NCBI RefSeq assembly: GCF_014873145.1 | Contig: NZ_JADBEK010000001.1 | Span: 6,324,001-6,388,000, forward strand | Origin: Nonomuraea angiospora | Lineage (GTDB): Bacteria > Actinomycetota > Actinomycetes > Streptosporangiales > Streptosporangiaceae | Direction: 5' to 3' | DNA length: 64,000 nt | Shown here: piece after piece, positions 26,904 through 36,994 of the stretch | How positions within the stretch are numbered: the stretch's first letter is position 1 | How the letters are laid out: every line of letters begins with the position of its first letter | Made by a program: the position numbers and the translations under genes | Notes under the pieces: generated by a model | Database searches by the model: none | What the model was told of the DNA's origin: nothing | Seen by the model: only the letters and a program-made list of their open reading frames with translations

Positions 26904-27221
26904 ATGAACGCAGGCTTCAGCGCGGATCCGCATGCCCTGGAGGCCGGGTCGAGCCGGCTGGCGCAGCACGCCGAGCAGTACCAGGCGGTGCCCCGGCAGC
27001 TGGCCACCCTGGGACTCGGCGAGTCGTGGGGGGCCGACGGGCTGATCGCGCCGTTCGCCCTGGCCGTCGCGCAGTGCGTCCAGGCGGGGGTGCGGGCGCT
27101 GTCCGTCCACGGCGCCGTGCTCGACGACACGGGACGCGGCCTCGGCGACACGGCCGCCACCCTGCGCGACGCCGACGCCACCGCCAGGGGCGCCGTCCCC
27201 GGGCACGGGGCGGCGACTTGA
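26904..27221 (+). CDS. small helical T7SS/WXG100-like partner protein
   Basis: 105 residues, two Ala-rich amphipathic helices around a turn with GESWGADG, in the size range and layout of ESX/WXG100 or Lap-type helper proteins. There is no signal peptide. ATG 26904 lies 80-100 bp from the divergent YbaB gene. Its stop overlaps the next start (TTGA), so the partner and the larger protein are translated in a coupled way. Family assignment rests on size, composition and context, not on a strong motif. Confidence 0.6.
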   Translation: MNAGFSADPHALEAGSSRLAQHAEQYQAVPRQLATLGLGESWGADGLIAPFALAVAQCVQAGVRALSVHGAVLDDTGRGLGDTAATLRDADATARGAVPGHGAAT

Positions 27222-28090
27222 CCTCGAACCTCGTCGACGGGCTGGCCCAGCTCGCCGGCGTCCACGTCCTCGACGTCAACCCCGACCAGGTGGCGGTGGA
27301 CGCCGCGGCGGTGAACCGGATCGCCCCCGACGTGGCCGCGGCGGCCACCCAGGCCGACTCCACCGTGCGGCGCGCGACGGAGGACTACCAGGGGGCCTCC
27401 GCGACCGCCCTGGCGGAGAGCTGGGAGAGTGCCGGCGGCGGACGCATGCTGCAGACCGCCGCCGCGATGAACGTCCTGCCGCCGGTGGTGAACGGCTTCG
27501 CGACGGTGGCCTCGGCCGCCAGGCTCGCGGAGATCACGCAGCTCGTGCAGCTCGCGTCCGTGCTGAAGGTGGCCGTGGGAGCCGGCGCGCTGGGAGCGGG
27601 CGTGGTGGCCGCCAGGACGGCCACCACGCGGGTGGCGATCCAGCGGATCAAGCACACCTTCGAGCGGGGCGTGGCCGGCCGCCTCACCCCGGCGGTCGAG
27701 CGCATCACCCGGCGCCTCGAAGACCTGGGCGAACGCGTGCCCGGACCGCGCGGCGGCCTCGGCAACCTCGCGCCCGCCGGGGCGGGCCGGATCAGCCCGT
27801 ACGCGGCCAGGCCGCTCGAGGCGGCCTCTCCGGGGGGTCGCGGCATGCGGACGTTCATGGGGTGGGGCAAGAAGGACAACACCGGGAAATTCCACGGGAA
27901 CGTCCCGGACAGCACCATGAACATGACGGACAAGGAGAAGAAGCAGCTGAAGAAGGACCTGGAGGACAGCATCAAGACCCGCCAGGAGGAAGAGGCCTGG
28001 CTCGGGTTCTCCGACAAGGGGCACCAGGAGAGAATGCGGCGGGAGCAGGAGGCCCTGGACATGATCAACGACGACCTGGAACCGTGGTGA
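27218..28090 (+). CDS. probable T7SS-type polymorphic toxin
   Basis: 290 residues from TTG 27218, overlapping the previous stop by 4 nt. The N-terminal half is helical with ATALAESWESAGGGRM (W-x-S-x-G), then a Val/Ala-rich hydrophobic pair of helices (LKVAVGAGALGAGVVAART). The C-terminal 80 residues differ: GWGKKDNTGKFHGNVPD, a Lys/Glu-rich helix (DKEKKQLKKDLEDSIKTRQE) and MRREQEALDMINDDLEPW, which looks like an attached effector module seen at the end of other polymorphic toxins. Followed 10 bp later by a helical-repeat gene, as toxin genes are by immunity genes. Activity unknown. Confidence 0.55.
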   Translation: MTSNLVDGLAQLAGVHVLDVNPDQVAVDAAAVNRIAPDVAAAATQADSTVRRATEDYQGASATALAESWESAGGGRMLQTAAAMNVLPPVVNGFATVASAARLAEITQLVQLASVLKVAVGAGALGAGVVAARTATTRVAIQRIKHTFERGVAGRLTPAVERITRRLEDLGERVPGPRGGLGNLAPAGAGRISPYAARPLEAASPGGRGMRTFMGWGKKDNTGKFHGNVPDSTMNMTDKEKKQLKKDLEDSIKTRQEEEAWLGFSDKGHQERMRREQEALDMINDDLEPW

Positions 28091-28100
28091 GGACCGGCTG

Positions 28101-28745
28101 ATGCTGGGCGACGACCTGATCGATCGCATTTGTGCTCATGCGTCTGACCTGGACGAAGAGCTCGGGGTCGCGGCCAACGATCTGCTGCACGAGCTGTTCT
28201 CCGGATATCCCGTCGAGAACCTCACCAGGCTCCTGCGCGCCGGGGACGACACGTGCGTGCGGACGGGCACGTGGCTGCTCTCGGAGCTGGGCGAGCGCGC
28301 CGCTCCGATGACGGGTGAGCTTCCCGCGCTGCTCGGCCACCCGCTCCGGCACGTCCGTTTCTTCGCCCTCGACGTCGTGCTCGTGAACGGCCGGCACGGC
28401 GGCGTGCTCGCGCCCGCCCTGAAGCTGACCCAGGACCCCGAGGCGGCCGTGCGCTGGAAGGCGCTGTCGTTCCTCGCCGGGGCGTCGCAGGACCAGCTGG
28501 CGGCCGGAGCGGCGGGGCTGGAGGCCGGCCGGGTCAGGGACCTGACCGAATGGCTGGCCGGACGGCCGGCGTCCCGGGACGTCGTGGCCCGGCTCGGGGA
28601 CCCCGATCTCACCACCCGCCTGTTCGCCGCCGCCGCGGCGGCCCGGCTGGCCGCCGAGGACACCGGCCCCCTGGAGGCCGCCGCCCGCGCGGAGGACAGG
28701 GAGATCAGCTCGTTCGCCTCGGAGCGGCTCGGGTCCTCGCGCTGA
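28101..28745 (+). CDS. HEAT-like helical-repeat protein, probable immunity protein
   Basis: 214 residues. ATG 28101 has TGAGGA upstream. The sequence is a run of short helices with HEAT/Armadillo-like periodicity (RTGTWLLSELGERAAPMTGELPALL, LRHVRFFALDVVLV, AAVRWKALSFLAGAS, LTTRLFAAAAAARLA). No membrane segment or enzyme motif. Such helical-repeat proteins are often immunity partners of contact-dependent toxins; the short spacing after the toxin-like gene supports this. An unrelated role is possible. Confidence 0.6.
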   Translation: MLGDDLIDRICAHASDLDEELGVAANDLLHELFSGYPVENLTRLLRAGDDTCVRTGTWLLSELGERAAPMTGELPALLGHPLRHVRFFALDVVLVNGRHGGVLAPALKLTQDPEAAVRWKALSFLAGASQDQLAAGAAGLEAGRVRDLTEWLAGRPASRDVVARLGDPDLTTRLFAAAAAARLAAEDTGPLEAAARAEDREISSFASERLGSSR

Positions 28746-28764
28746 ACGGACTACAGTCGAAGCT

Positions 28765-29136
28765 GTGAGCGACGACACCGCGGCCATCGAGGAGGGCGCC
28801 AAGAAGTCCGGCATCCTCTGGCTCACTCTCGACCGCCCCCGCCTGGCCTGGCACACCTGGCACGACGGCGCGATCTACCTGGTGACGGGCGGCGAGGAGC
28901 AGGCGCTGCCCGGCCTCGACGCGCTCGACCGGGTCCACGTCACGCTGCGCAGCAAGGACAACGGCGCCAGGCTGGTGGAGTTCGAGGCCGCGGTCGCGGT
29001 CGTCGACCAGGCCGCGGCGGCCGACGCCGTGGCCGCGCTGGCCAAGGAGCGGCTCAACGCCCTCGACAGCGAGCACCTCACCGAACGCTGGGCCCGCGAC
29101 TCCACGATCCTGCGCCTCACCCCCGACCGCCGCTGA
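28765..29136 (+). CDS. conserved hypothetical protein
   Basis: 123 residues from GTG 28765. Core: LWLTLDRPRLAWHTWHDGAIYLVTGGEEQALPGLD, VHVTLRSKDNGARLVEFEAAV, and a C-terminal LTERWARDSTILRLTP. The beta-rich pattern recalls split-barrel FMN-binding folds, and similar proteins occur in streptomycetes, but no cofactor motif can be named. It lies 19 bp after the immunity-like gene, possibly co-transcribed, although it looks like a chromosomal housekeeping protein. Confidence 0.7.
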   Translation: MSDDTAAIEEGAKKSGILWLTLDRPRLAWHTWHDGAIYLVTGGEEQALPGLDALDRVHVTLRSKDNGARLVEFEAAVAVVDQAAAADAVAALAKERLNALDSEHLTERWARDSTILRLTPDRR

Positions 29137-29150
29137 GGCCGCTGAGGGGG

Positions 29151-30104
29151 TCACCTCCTGGTGGTGACGGGCTCCGCGTCGAGCTCCGCCGCGGGTGAGG
29201 GCGAGGCACTCGCCGTGGCGGTCTGAGCGAGCAGCGCGCCGGACAGCACCAGCAGGCCACCCAAGATCTGGAAGACGCCCAGCGTCTCGCCGACCAGGGC
29301 CCAGGCCACCACCGCGCCGCCGATGACCTCGAGCGAGGCGACCGTGGCCCCCACCGCGGCCGACAGCCGCCGCACGGCGTTCACCCCCAGGATGTACGCG
29401 ATCACGGTCGCGATCAGCACCATCCACAGGTACGCGCCCAGCACCGGCAGCGTCCGGCCGCCCTCCGGCGCGACGGTGGCCGTGAAGGCCGTCCACGGGA
29501 TGTCCCACGGCCGGGCGAACGGGATCAGCACCACGGCCGCCCCCGCCATCCCCCAGGCGATGAGGCCGAGCGGGTCCACGTCGTCGCCGAAGCTATCGTT
29601 CATCAGGAAATATCCGGCGCAGCACGCCCCGGCCAGCAGGCCGAGCAGCAGGCCCACCGCGTCCAGCCGCATCCCCTGCCACGCCTCGACCACGATCCCG
29701 AGGCCCACGACCGCGACGACCGCCCCGATGTAGGCCGCCCGCGCGAGCCGCACCTTCCGTACGAACCGCACCCAGGCCACCACCATCACCGGCGCCATGA
29801 ACTCCAGCAGCAGCGCGATCCCCACCGGCAGCCGCGTGATCGCCACGAAATACAGCGACTGCACGCCGGCCACCGCCATCACCGCATACAGCCCGAAGAA
29901 CGGCAGCCTGGACCTGGGGATCCGCAGCGCCTGGGGCTTGACCACGGCCAGCACGGCCAGCAGCAGCAGGCCCGCGCCCGCCATCCGGGTCCAGACGGCC
30001 TCGATCGGCGCCAGCCCAGCGGTGATCAGATATTTGGCCATCGGCCCCGAGAACGCGAAACACCAGGAGGAGACGAAGGCGAGCCCGAGTCCCGCATACC
30101 TCAT
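29151..30104 (-). CDS. EamA/DMT-superfamily transporter
   Basis: 317 residues, ten predicted membrane helices as two five-helix EamA repeats (first ends near VGLGIVVEAWQ; second contains GVNAVRRLSAAVGATVASLEVIGGAVVAWALVGE, the usual end of a repeat). Likely exports amino acids or other small metabolites (RhtA-like). A short Ala/Ser/Thr-rich cytoplasmic tail follows. It is convergent with the hypothetical gene at 28765. Confidence 0.88.
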   Translation of the reverse strand: MRYAGLGLAFVSSWCFAFSGPMAKYLITAGLAPIEAVWTRMAGAGLLLLAVLAVVKPQALRIPRSRLPFFGLYAVMAVAGVQSLYFVAITRLPVGIALLLEFMAPVMVVAWVRFVRKVRLARAAYIGAVVAVVGLGIVVEAWQGMRLDAVGLLLGLLAGACCAGYFLMNDSFGDDVDPLGLIAWGMAGAAVVLIPFARPWDIPWTAFTATVAPEGGRTLPVLGAYLWMVLIATVIAYILGVNAVRRLSAAVGATVASLEVIGGAVVAWALVGETLGVFQILGGLLVLSGALLAQTATASASPSPAAELDAEPVTTRR

Positions 30105-30201
30105 CGTCCACCACCTGCGCAGTAATCACCGTTAAGCACGTTTGATACTGACATGAGAGGCGTCAGAGGCGCAATGGGGCAGCACTGTTAGCCTTGGCCA
30201 C

Positions 30202-31422
30202 GTGAAGATCTTCGTGGCCCGGCTGCCGGGCACCCCGGTCTTCGACCCCGCGGGCGACCAGATCGGCCGGGTCAGGGACGTGGTGGTCGGCCTGCGCATC
30301 GGCCTCCGGCCCACCGTGCACGGCCTGGTGGTGGAGGTGCAGCCGCGCCGCAGGGTGTTCCTGCCCATCACCCGAGTACGCCGCATCGAGACGGGGGCCG
30401 TGGTCTTCACCGGGCGGCTCAACATGCGCAGGTTCGAGCAGCGCGCCACCGAGACGCTGGTGATCGGCGAGATGCTGGACCTGAGCGTCGAGCACGAGGA
30501 CGAGCCCATGACCGTCTACGACGCGGCCATGGAGGAGATCAAGCCGTCCCACTGGGAGATCACCCAGGTGGCCCTCTACAAGGGCAGGCGGCGCGACCCG
30601 CGGATCGTCGACTGGGAAGAGGTCTCCGGGTTCGACAAGCTGCAGAAGGACCAGGGGGCGGCCGGGCTGATCTCCGCGTTCGAGTCGCTGCGGGCCGCCG
30701 ACATGGCCAGCGCGCTGCACGAGCTGCCGAGCAAGCGCCGCATCGAGATCGCCCGCGCCCTGAACGACGGCCGGCTGGCCGACGTGCTCGAAGAGCTTCC
30801 GCCCGACGACCAGATCTCCATCCTCGGCACGCTGGAGCCCGAGCGGGCGGCCGACGTGCTGGAGGAGATGGGCCCCGACGACGCGGCCGACCTGCTGCAC
30901 GACCTCCCGGAGGAGCAGGCGGCCAGGCTGCTGGCGCTGATGGAGCCCGGGGAGGCCGCCCCCGTGCGGCGCCTGCTGACCTATCCGGAGACCAGCGCGG
31001 GCGGCGTGATGACCAACGAACCGGTCATCCTGCCCCCCACCGCCACGGTGGCCGAGGCGCTGGCCCACATCAGGCAGCAGGACCTCACGCCCGCCGTCGC
31101 GGCGCAGGTCTACGTGGCCCGGCCGCCCACCGAGACGCCGACGGGCACCTACCTGGGCGTCTCGCACTTCCAGCGGCTGCTGCGCGAGCCGCCGTCGACG
31201 CTGCTCGGCGGCGTGATCGACCCGTCGATCGACCCGATCAGGCCGGACTTCACGCTGCGCGAGGTCACCCGCTACCTGGCCAACTACAACCTCGTCGCCG
31301 CCCCGGTCGTGGACGAGCTGGGCCGGCTCGTCGGCGCCGTGACGGTGGACGACGTGCTCGACCACATCCTGCCCGAGGACTGGCGTGAGGGGACGGACGA
31401 CCATGACGACCGAACGGCTTGA
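30202..31422 (+). CDS. PRC-barrel / MgtE-N / CBS-domain protein without transporter domain
   Basis: 406 residues from GTG 30202. A PRC-barrel-like N-terminus (VFDPAGDQIGRVRDVVVGLR), an MgtE N-terminal superhelix (LHELPSKRRIEIARALNDGRLADVLEELPPDDQ, then LEPERAADVLEEMGPDDAADLL) and two CBS motifs (VMTNEPVILPPTATVAEALAHI; VAAPVVDELGRLVGAVTVDDVLDHIL). The membrane domain of MgtE is absent, so it probably senses Mg2+ or nucleotides rather than transporting. It overlaps the DUF1003 membrane gene, which may be its partner. Confidence 0.9.
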   Translation: MKIFVARLPGTPVFDPAGDQIGRVRDVVVGLRIGLRPTVHGLVVEVQPRRRVFLPITRVRRIETGAVVFTGRLNMRRFEQRATETLVIGEMLDLSVEHEDEPMTVYDAAMEEIKPSHWEITQVALYKGRRRDPRIVDWEEVSGFDKLQKDQGAAGLISAFESLRAADMASALHELPSKRRIEIARALNDGRLADVLEELPPDDQISILGTLEPERAADVLEEMGPDDAADLLHDLPEEQAARLLALMEPGEAAPVRRLLTYPETSAGGVMTNEPVILPPTATVAEALAHIRQQDLTPAVAAQVYVARPPTETPTGTYLGVSHFQRLLREPPSTLLGGVIDPSIDPIRPDFTLREVTRYLANYNLVAAPVVDELGRLVGAVTVDDVLDHILPEDWREGTDDHDDRTA

Positions 31423-31870
31423 CCAGCCCCGGGCCCTGCGCCGCTCGCTGCGGCCGCACTACGACCCGGAGGCGTTCGGCCGCCTGTCGGAGCAGATCGC
31501 CCGGTTCCTCGGCACCGCGCGCTTCATCGTCTACATGACCGTGGTCGTCGCGATCTGGGTCATCTGGAACGCGTTCGCGCCGCCGAACCTCAAGTTCGAC
31601 CCGTACCCGTTCATCTTCCTGACGCTGATGCTGTCGCTGCAGGCCAGCTACGCCGCGCCGCTGATCCTGCTGGCCCAGAACCGGCAGGGCGACCGGGACC
31701 GCATCCAGTACGAGCAGGACCGCGAGACCGCCGAGCGCAACCAGGCCGAGATCGAGTACCTGACCCGCGAGATCGCGGGGCTGCGCCTGGCGCTCAACGA
31801 GCTGGCCACGCGCGACTACCTGCGCGCCGAGCTCGGACGCCTCGCGGAGGAGATCAAGGAGAGCCGCTGA
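31403..31870 (+). CDS. DUF1003 membrane protein
   Basis: 155 residues from ATG 31403, which overlaps the end of the CBS gene by 20 nt. Two membrane helices (FIVYMTVVVAIWVIWNAF and PFIFLTLMLSLQASYAAPLILLAQNRQ) and a C-terminal coiled coil (RDRIQYEQDRETAERNQAEIEYLTREIAGLRLAL) define DUF1003. The AAPLILLAQNRQ segment is highly conserved in the family. Coupling to the MgtE-N/CBS gene suggests one unit. Its stop codon lies in the first copy of a 35-bp repeat. Confidence 0.92.
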   Translation: MTTERLDQPRALRRSLRPHYDPEAFGRLSEQIARFLGTARFIVYMTVVVAIWVIWNAFAPPNLKFDPYPFIFLTLMLSLQASYAAPLILLAQNRQGDRDRIQYEQDRETAERNQAEIEYLTREIAGLRLALNELATRDYLRAELGRLAEEIKESR

Positions 31871-31955
31871 GGTCCAGCTTGGCAGAGCTCAAGGAGAGCC
31901 GCTGAGGTCCAGCTGGGCGGAGCTCAGGGAGAGCCGCTGAGGTCCAGCTTGGCGA
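31857..31955. repeat. 35-bp tandem repeat joining two convergent gene ends
   Basis: gagccgctgaggtccagct recurs at 31861, 31896 and 31931 (35-bp spacing). The first copy holds the stop of DUF1003 and the last holds, on the other strand, the stop of the MarR gene. The shared gene-end sequence has been triplicated. Confidence 0.88.
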
Positions 31956-32385
31956 CCATCGCCCGGACGCGGGTGATCTCCTCCGCGCCCAGCAGGTCGA
32001 GGAACTGGGTGCGGACGCCGCGCAGGTAGGTCGGGGTGGCCTCGGCCAGCCGCTCCGCGCCGGCGTCCGTGAGCACGGCGAACAGCCCGCGGGCGTCGTC
32101 CGCGCACGCCTCCCGCGACACCAGCCCGTCCCGCTGCAGCCGGTCGATGAGCCTGGTCAGGCCGCTGCGGGAGAGCAGGACACGGCCCGCGAGATCGTTC
32201 ATGCGCAGCCGCCGCTCCGGCGCCTCGGCCAGTTGCACGAGCACCTCGTACGAGGCCAGCGGCAGGTCGTGGGCGACGAGCAGCTCCGCCTCCAGATGCC
32301 GGGTGATGCGCACCTGGGCGCGCTGCATCATCCGCCAGACCGCCAGCTCCTCGGCGGTCAGGCCCTCGTCGCGCAGAAGGGTCAC
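31924..32385 (-). CDS. MarR-family transcriptional regulator
   Basis: 153 residues. Winged HTH: LEAELLVAHDLPLASYEVLVQLAEAPERRLRMNDLAGRVLLSRSGLTRLIDRLQRDGLVSREACADDARGLFAVLTDAGAERL, with the recognition helix SRSGLTRLIDRL and wing ADDARGLFAVLT. Flanking helices form the dimer domain. Its C-terminus (KLDLSGSP) is encoded by the last 35-bp repeat unit. Neighbours suggest no obvious target. Confidence 0.92.
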   Translation of the reverse strand: MTLLRDEGLTAEELAVWRMMQRAQVRITRHLEAELLVAHDLPLASYEVLVQLAEAPERRLRMNDLAGRVLLSRSGLTRLIDRLQRDGLVSREACADDARGLFAVLTDAGAERLAEATPTYLRGVRTQFLDLLGAEEITRVRAMVAKLDLSGSP

Positions 32386-32509
32386 GGAGTAACCTTAAGA
32401 CGTTGTTGCACAGACATCTAACAGCACGGATTAACTCAGCGAGGCCGCCCGTTCATACCATGGAGGGGCATCCTCACTGGCGTCCTGCGCCTGTCACACA
32501 TATACCGAC

Positions 32510-32545
32510 AAAGGAGGGACGGCACTCCCTCGTGCCGAGACTTCG
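32510..32545 (+). promoter_or_regulatory. structured leader between SD and start of mrp
   Basis: AAGGAGGG at about 32511-32518 is a perfect SD but lies some 28 nt before the ATG at 32546. In between CGGCAC and GTGCCG can form a short hairpin that would bring SD and start together, or hide the SD because TCCCT in its loop complements AGGGA. Confidence 0.4.
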
Positions 32546-33682
32546 ATGGCACCTACCCAGGAACAGGTGACGGCAGCCCTAGGCACCGTCATCGACCCCG
32601 AGATCCGTCGCCCGATCACGGACCTCGACATGGTCAAGAGCATCGATATCGCTCCCGACGGCGTGGTGCGCGTGGGCATCTTCCTCACCGTGGCGGGCTG
32701 TCCGCTGAAGGACACCATTCGCCGCGACGTCACCAACGCCGTCGCCAAGCTCGACGGCGTGGCGGGCGTCCAGATCGAGCTCGACGTCATGAGCACCGAG
32801 CAGCGCAAGCAGCTGCAGACCAAGCTGCGAGGCGACCGGGGGCCGGAGAAGGAGATCCCGTTCAACCAGCCGGGCTCGCTGACCCGCGTGTTCGCGGTGG
32901 CCAGCGGCAAGGGCGGGGTCGGCAAGTCGTCCGTGACGGTCAACCTGGCCGCCTCGATGGCCTCCAACGGCATGAAGGTCGGCATCGTCGACGCCGACAT
33001 CTACGGCCACAGCATCCCGCGCATGCTGGGCGCCGCCGAGCGGCCCACCAAGGTCGAAGACATGATCATGCCGCCGGTGGCCCACGACATCAAGGTCATC
33101 TCGGTCGGGATGTTCAAGCCGGAGGGCAACACGCCGGTGGTCTGGCGCGGGCCGATGCTCGACCGGGCGCTCCACCAGTTCCTGGCCGACGTCTACTGGG
33201 GCGACCTCGACGTGCTCCTCCTCGACCTGCCCCCGGGCACGGGCGACATCGCGATCTCGGTGGCGCAGCGGCTGCCCACGGCGGAGATCCTGGTCGTGAC
33301 GACGCCGCAGATGGCCGCCGCGGAGGTGGCCGAGCGGGCGGGGTCGATCGCCGCACAGACGCACCAGCAGATCGCCGGCGTCATCGAGAACATGGCCTGG
33401 CTGCCGTGCCCTCACTGCGACGAGCGCATCGCCGTGTTCGGGGAGGGCGGCGGCCAGACGGTCGCCGACGCGCTCACCCGCACGCTGGGCGCCCGCGTCC
33501 CGCTCCTGGGCCAGGTCCCGATCGACCTGCGGCTGCGTGAGGGCGGCGACGAGGGCAAGCCGCTGGTCCTGACGGAGCCCGACTCACCGGCGGCGGCCGA
33601 ACTCCGCAAGATCGCCTCCGGCCTCAGCAAGCGCTCCACCAGCCTCAAGGGCCTCCAACTCGGCCTCTCCCCCAACCGCTGA
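32546..33682 (+). CDS. mrp: Mrp/NBP35-family Fe-S cluster carrier ATPase
   Basis: 378 residues. An N-terminal MIP18/DUF59 domain (VTAALGTVIDPEIRRPITDLDMV, VAGCPLKD) is followed by the deviant Walker A VASGKGGVGKSSVTVNLA, DADIYGHSIPRMLG, LLDLPPGTGD and LPCPHC, the CxxC that binds the bridging 4Fe-4S cluster in the dimer. It delivers Fe-S clusters to apoproteins. Position beside tatB-htrA-sigE matches the mycobacterial order. It ends 6 nt before its terminator. Confidence 0.95.
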   Translation: MAPTQEQVTAALGTVIDPEIRRPITDLDMVKSIDIAPDGVVRVGIFLTVAGCPLKDTIRRDVTNAVAKLDGVAGVQIELDVMSTEQRKQLQTKLRGDRGPEKEIPFNQPGSLTRVFAVASGKGGVGKSSVTVNLAASMASNGMKVGIVDADIYGHSIPRMLGAAERPTKVEDMIMPPVAHDIKVISVGMFKPEGNTPVVWRGPMLDRALHQFLADVYWGDLDVLLLDLPPGTGDIAISVAQRLPTAEILVVTTPQMAAAEVAERAGSIAAQTHQQIAGVIENMAWLPCPHCDERIAVFGEGGGQTVADALTRTLGARVPLLGQVPIDLRLREGGDEGKPLVLTEPDSPAAAELRKIASGLSKRSTSLKGLQLGLSPNR

Positions 33683-33687
33683 TCCTT

Positions 33688-33712
33688 GGTGCCCGTCCTC
33701 TGGGCGGGCACC
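33688..33712 (+). terminator. mrp terminator
   Basis: GGTGCCCG (33688-33695) pairs with CGGGCACC (33705-33712) across 9 nt, then CTTTCCCTCTC. It follows the mrp stop directly. Confidence 0.8.
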
Positions 33713-33760
33713 CTTTCCCTCTCTCGGGGCCCGTTACGGCTGCGCACGGCGAGCAGCCGC

Positions 33761-34110
33761 GCCGTTTTCGGTGCCCGTCCTTCGGGTCCTTTACGGCTGC
33801 GCGCAGCACTACCGCCGTTTTCGGTGCCCGATCTTGGATCCTGCACGCCTTCGCGAAGTGGGCAGCGTCCCCGCCGTTTCGGTGCCCGACCTTGAGTCCT
33901 GCGCGGCTGCGCACGGCGAGCAGCGTCCCCGCCGTTTTCAGTGCCCGTCCTTCGGTCCTTTACGGCTGAGCACGGTGGGCGCCACCCGCCGACCCGGGTG
34001 GCCGACCTTCCAGGGGAACGCTCACCGGCTTCCCCGGCGCGCCACCGCTACGGCCAGGCGTGACCGGCTGGGTGGTGAACAGCGTTGACCGAGGCGCGCC
34101 CGAGAGGGCA
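33761..34110. repeat. left arm of an inverted repeat framing tatB, with 53-59 bp sub-repeats
   Basis: gccgttttcggtgcccg-like cores start at 33761, 33814, 33873 and 33931. Then acggctgagcacggtgggcg, cacccgccgacccgg, ttccaggggaacgctcaccg and ccggcttccccggcgcgcca run in the same order, reverse-complemented, as 34740-34885 on the other side of tatB. No gene is seen from 33713 to 34248. Confidence 0.85.
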
Positions 34111-34248
34111 TGGAGAACCCTCAGAAGGCCATGTGTGCGCTCGTGAGCGACGGTGGTCCAGGAGGACGGCTGGCGGGCTGTTTGAGCCCTCGTGTGCCGT
34201 CCGGGGCGTGGCGAGCCGTATGGACGGCGGCGGGCCTTGCGTAGCCCG

Positions 34249-34614
34249 TCAGGTCGCCTCTGCGTCGTAAGGGGGGATCTCCCCGTAGCCGAGCTCGTCC
34301 ACCGGCTCGGGCGAGTACGGAGCCGTCGTGGCGGGCTCCAGCTCTCGAGGCTTGTTGTTGTTCCAGTCGTCCTCGAGGTCGTCCAGCAGGTGCTTGCGGA
34401 CGAAGTTCCTCGGGTTGAGGTCGGCGGGGTCGAAGTTGGAGAACTCCGGCCCCAGCCCGGAACGCAGGTCGTCACGCGCGTTGTTCGCCATCCGGCGCAG
34501 GTTGCGCAGCGTCTTGCCTGCCTGAGATGCGGCCTGAGGCAGCTTGTCGGGACCGAAGACGAGGAGCGCGATGACGATCAGCGCTCCGACCTCCATCCAC
34601 CCGAGTCCGAACAC
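34249..34614 (-). CDS. tatB: Sec-independent protein translocase TatB
   Basis: 121 residues. An N-terminal membrane helix (GWMEVGALIVIALLVFGPDKLP) with the FGPDKLP hinge, an amphipathic helix (QAGKTLRNLRRMANNARDDL), then actinobacterial TatB features: GLGPEFSNFDPADLNPRNFVRKHLL. TatB with TatC recognises twin-arginine signal peptides. The location between mrp and htrA is the conserved actinobacterial one. It is isolated from both neighbours by long repeat arms. Confidence 0.92.
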   Translation of the reverse strand: MFGLGWMEVGALIVIALLVFGPDKLPQAASQAGKTLRNLRRMANNARDDLRSGLGPEFSNFDPADLNPRNFVRKHLLDDLEDDWNNNKPRELEPATTAPYSPEPVDELGYGEIPPYDAEAT

Positions 34615-34734
34615 CGTGAGCTCCTACCGCAGTCCAATCACTCCGAGGACAACCCCGGCCTATCCACAGACTAAGGGCTCCTGGGGGTGGGTCGGTCGTC
34701 CACCCTCGGTCATATCACCGACATCGCCCGCATA

Positions 34735-35035
34735 CACCCCTCCGGCCCCGGTCAACGCGTCTGCCACCCAGCCGGTCGCACCGTCCGTAACGGCGGCGCG
34801 GCGGGGAAGCCGGTGAGCGTCTCCCTGGAAGGGCGGTCAGCCGGGTCGGCGGGTGGTGCCCACCGTGCTCAGCCGTAAAAGGGCCCGAAAGGACGGGCAC
34901 CGAAAACGGCGGGGGTGCCGCCCACTCCGCGAAGGCGTGCAGGACCCAAGGACAGACACCGAAAACGGCGCGAGTGCTGCTCACTCTGCGAAGGCGTGCA
35001 GGACCCAAGGACAGGCACCGAAAACGGCGCGGGTG
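34735..35035. repeat. right arm of the inverted repeat framing tatB, with three 59-bp units
   Basis: caccgaaaacggcg begins at 34898, 34957 and 35016, exactly 59 bp apart, each unit holding ctgcgaaggcgtgcaggacc. Upstream, 34740-34885 is the reverse complement of 33960-34100 with few changes. The array ends in the htrA terminator, whose outer sequence equals the repeat core. Confidence 0.85.
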
Positions 35036-35051
35036 GTGAGCACCCGCGCCG
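35025..35051 (-). terminator. htrA terminator
   Basis: CGGCGCGGGTG and CACCCGCGCCG form a perfect 11-bp stem with a 5-nt loop; on the minus strand it is followed by TTTTCG. It lies about 20 nt beyond the htrA stop. The AAAACGGCGCG edge is the core of the neighbouring 59-bp repeats. Confidence 0.85.
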
Positions 35052-35072
35052 TCGAAAAGACCTAAGCGTGGA

Positions 35073-36815
<1,743 letters not shown>

Positions 36816-36994
36816 CTAAGTCTCACCACTCCTTGGCTCGGCCACCGCAATCCTCGCTCTTGCGGCATACGAGGGTCATAAAGCATTTGTCAGGAATCGC
36901 TTGTGACAAATCCCGAACCCAGATCGTATGCCCAGCGCGCTGCCAAGTACGCCAAGTCCAAGTCTCCCAGGCATAGCCGGAGGTCAGCCGGAGG

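Noticed and set aside
26388..28745. A complete ESX/type VII secretion locus
   Set aside because: No EccB, EccC, EccD, EccE or mycosin gene is found; only small helical partner, toxin-like and immunity-like genes are present.
34898..35035. 59-bp repeats as a possible CRISPR array
   Set aside because: The whole 59-bp unit is conserved, including what would be spacers, and the copies derive from terminator sequence.
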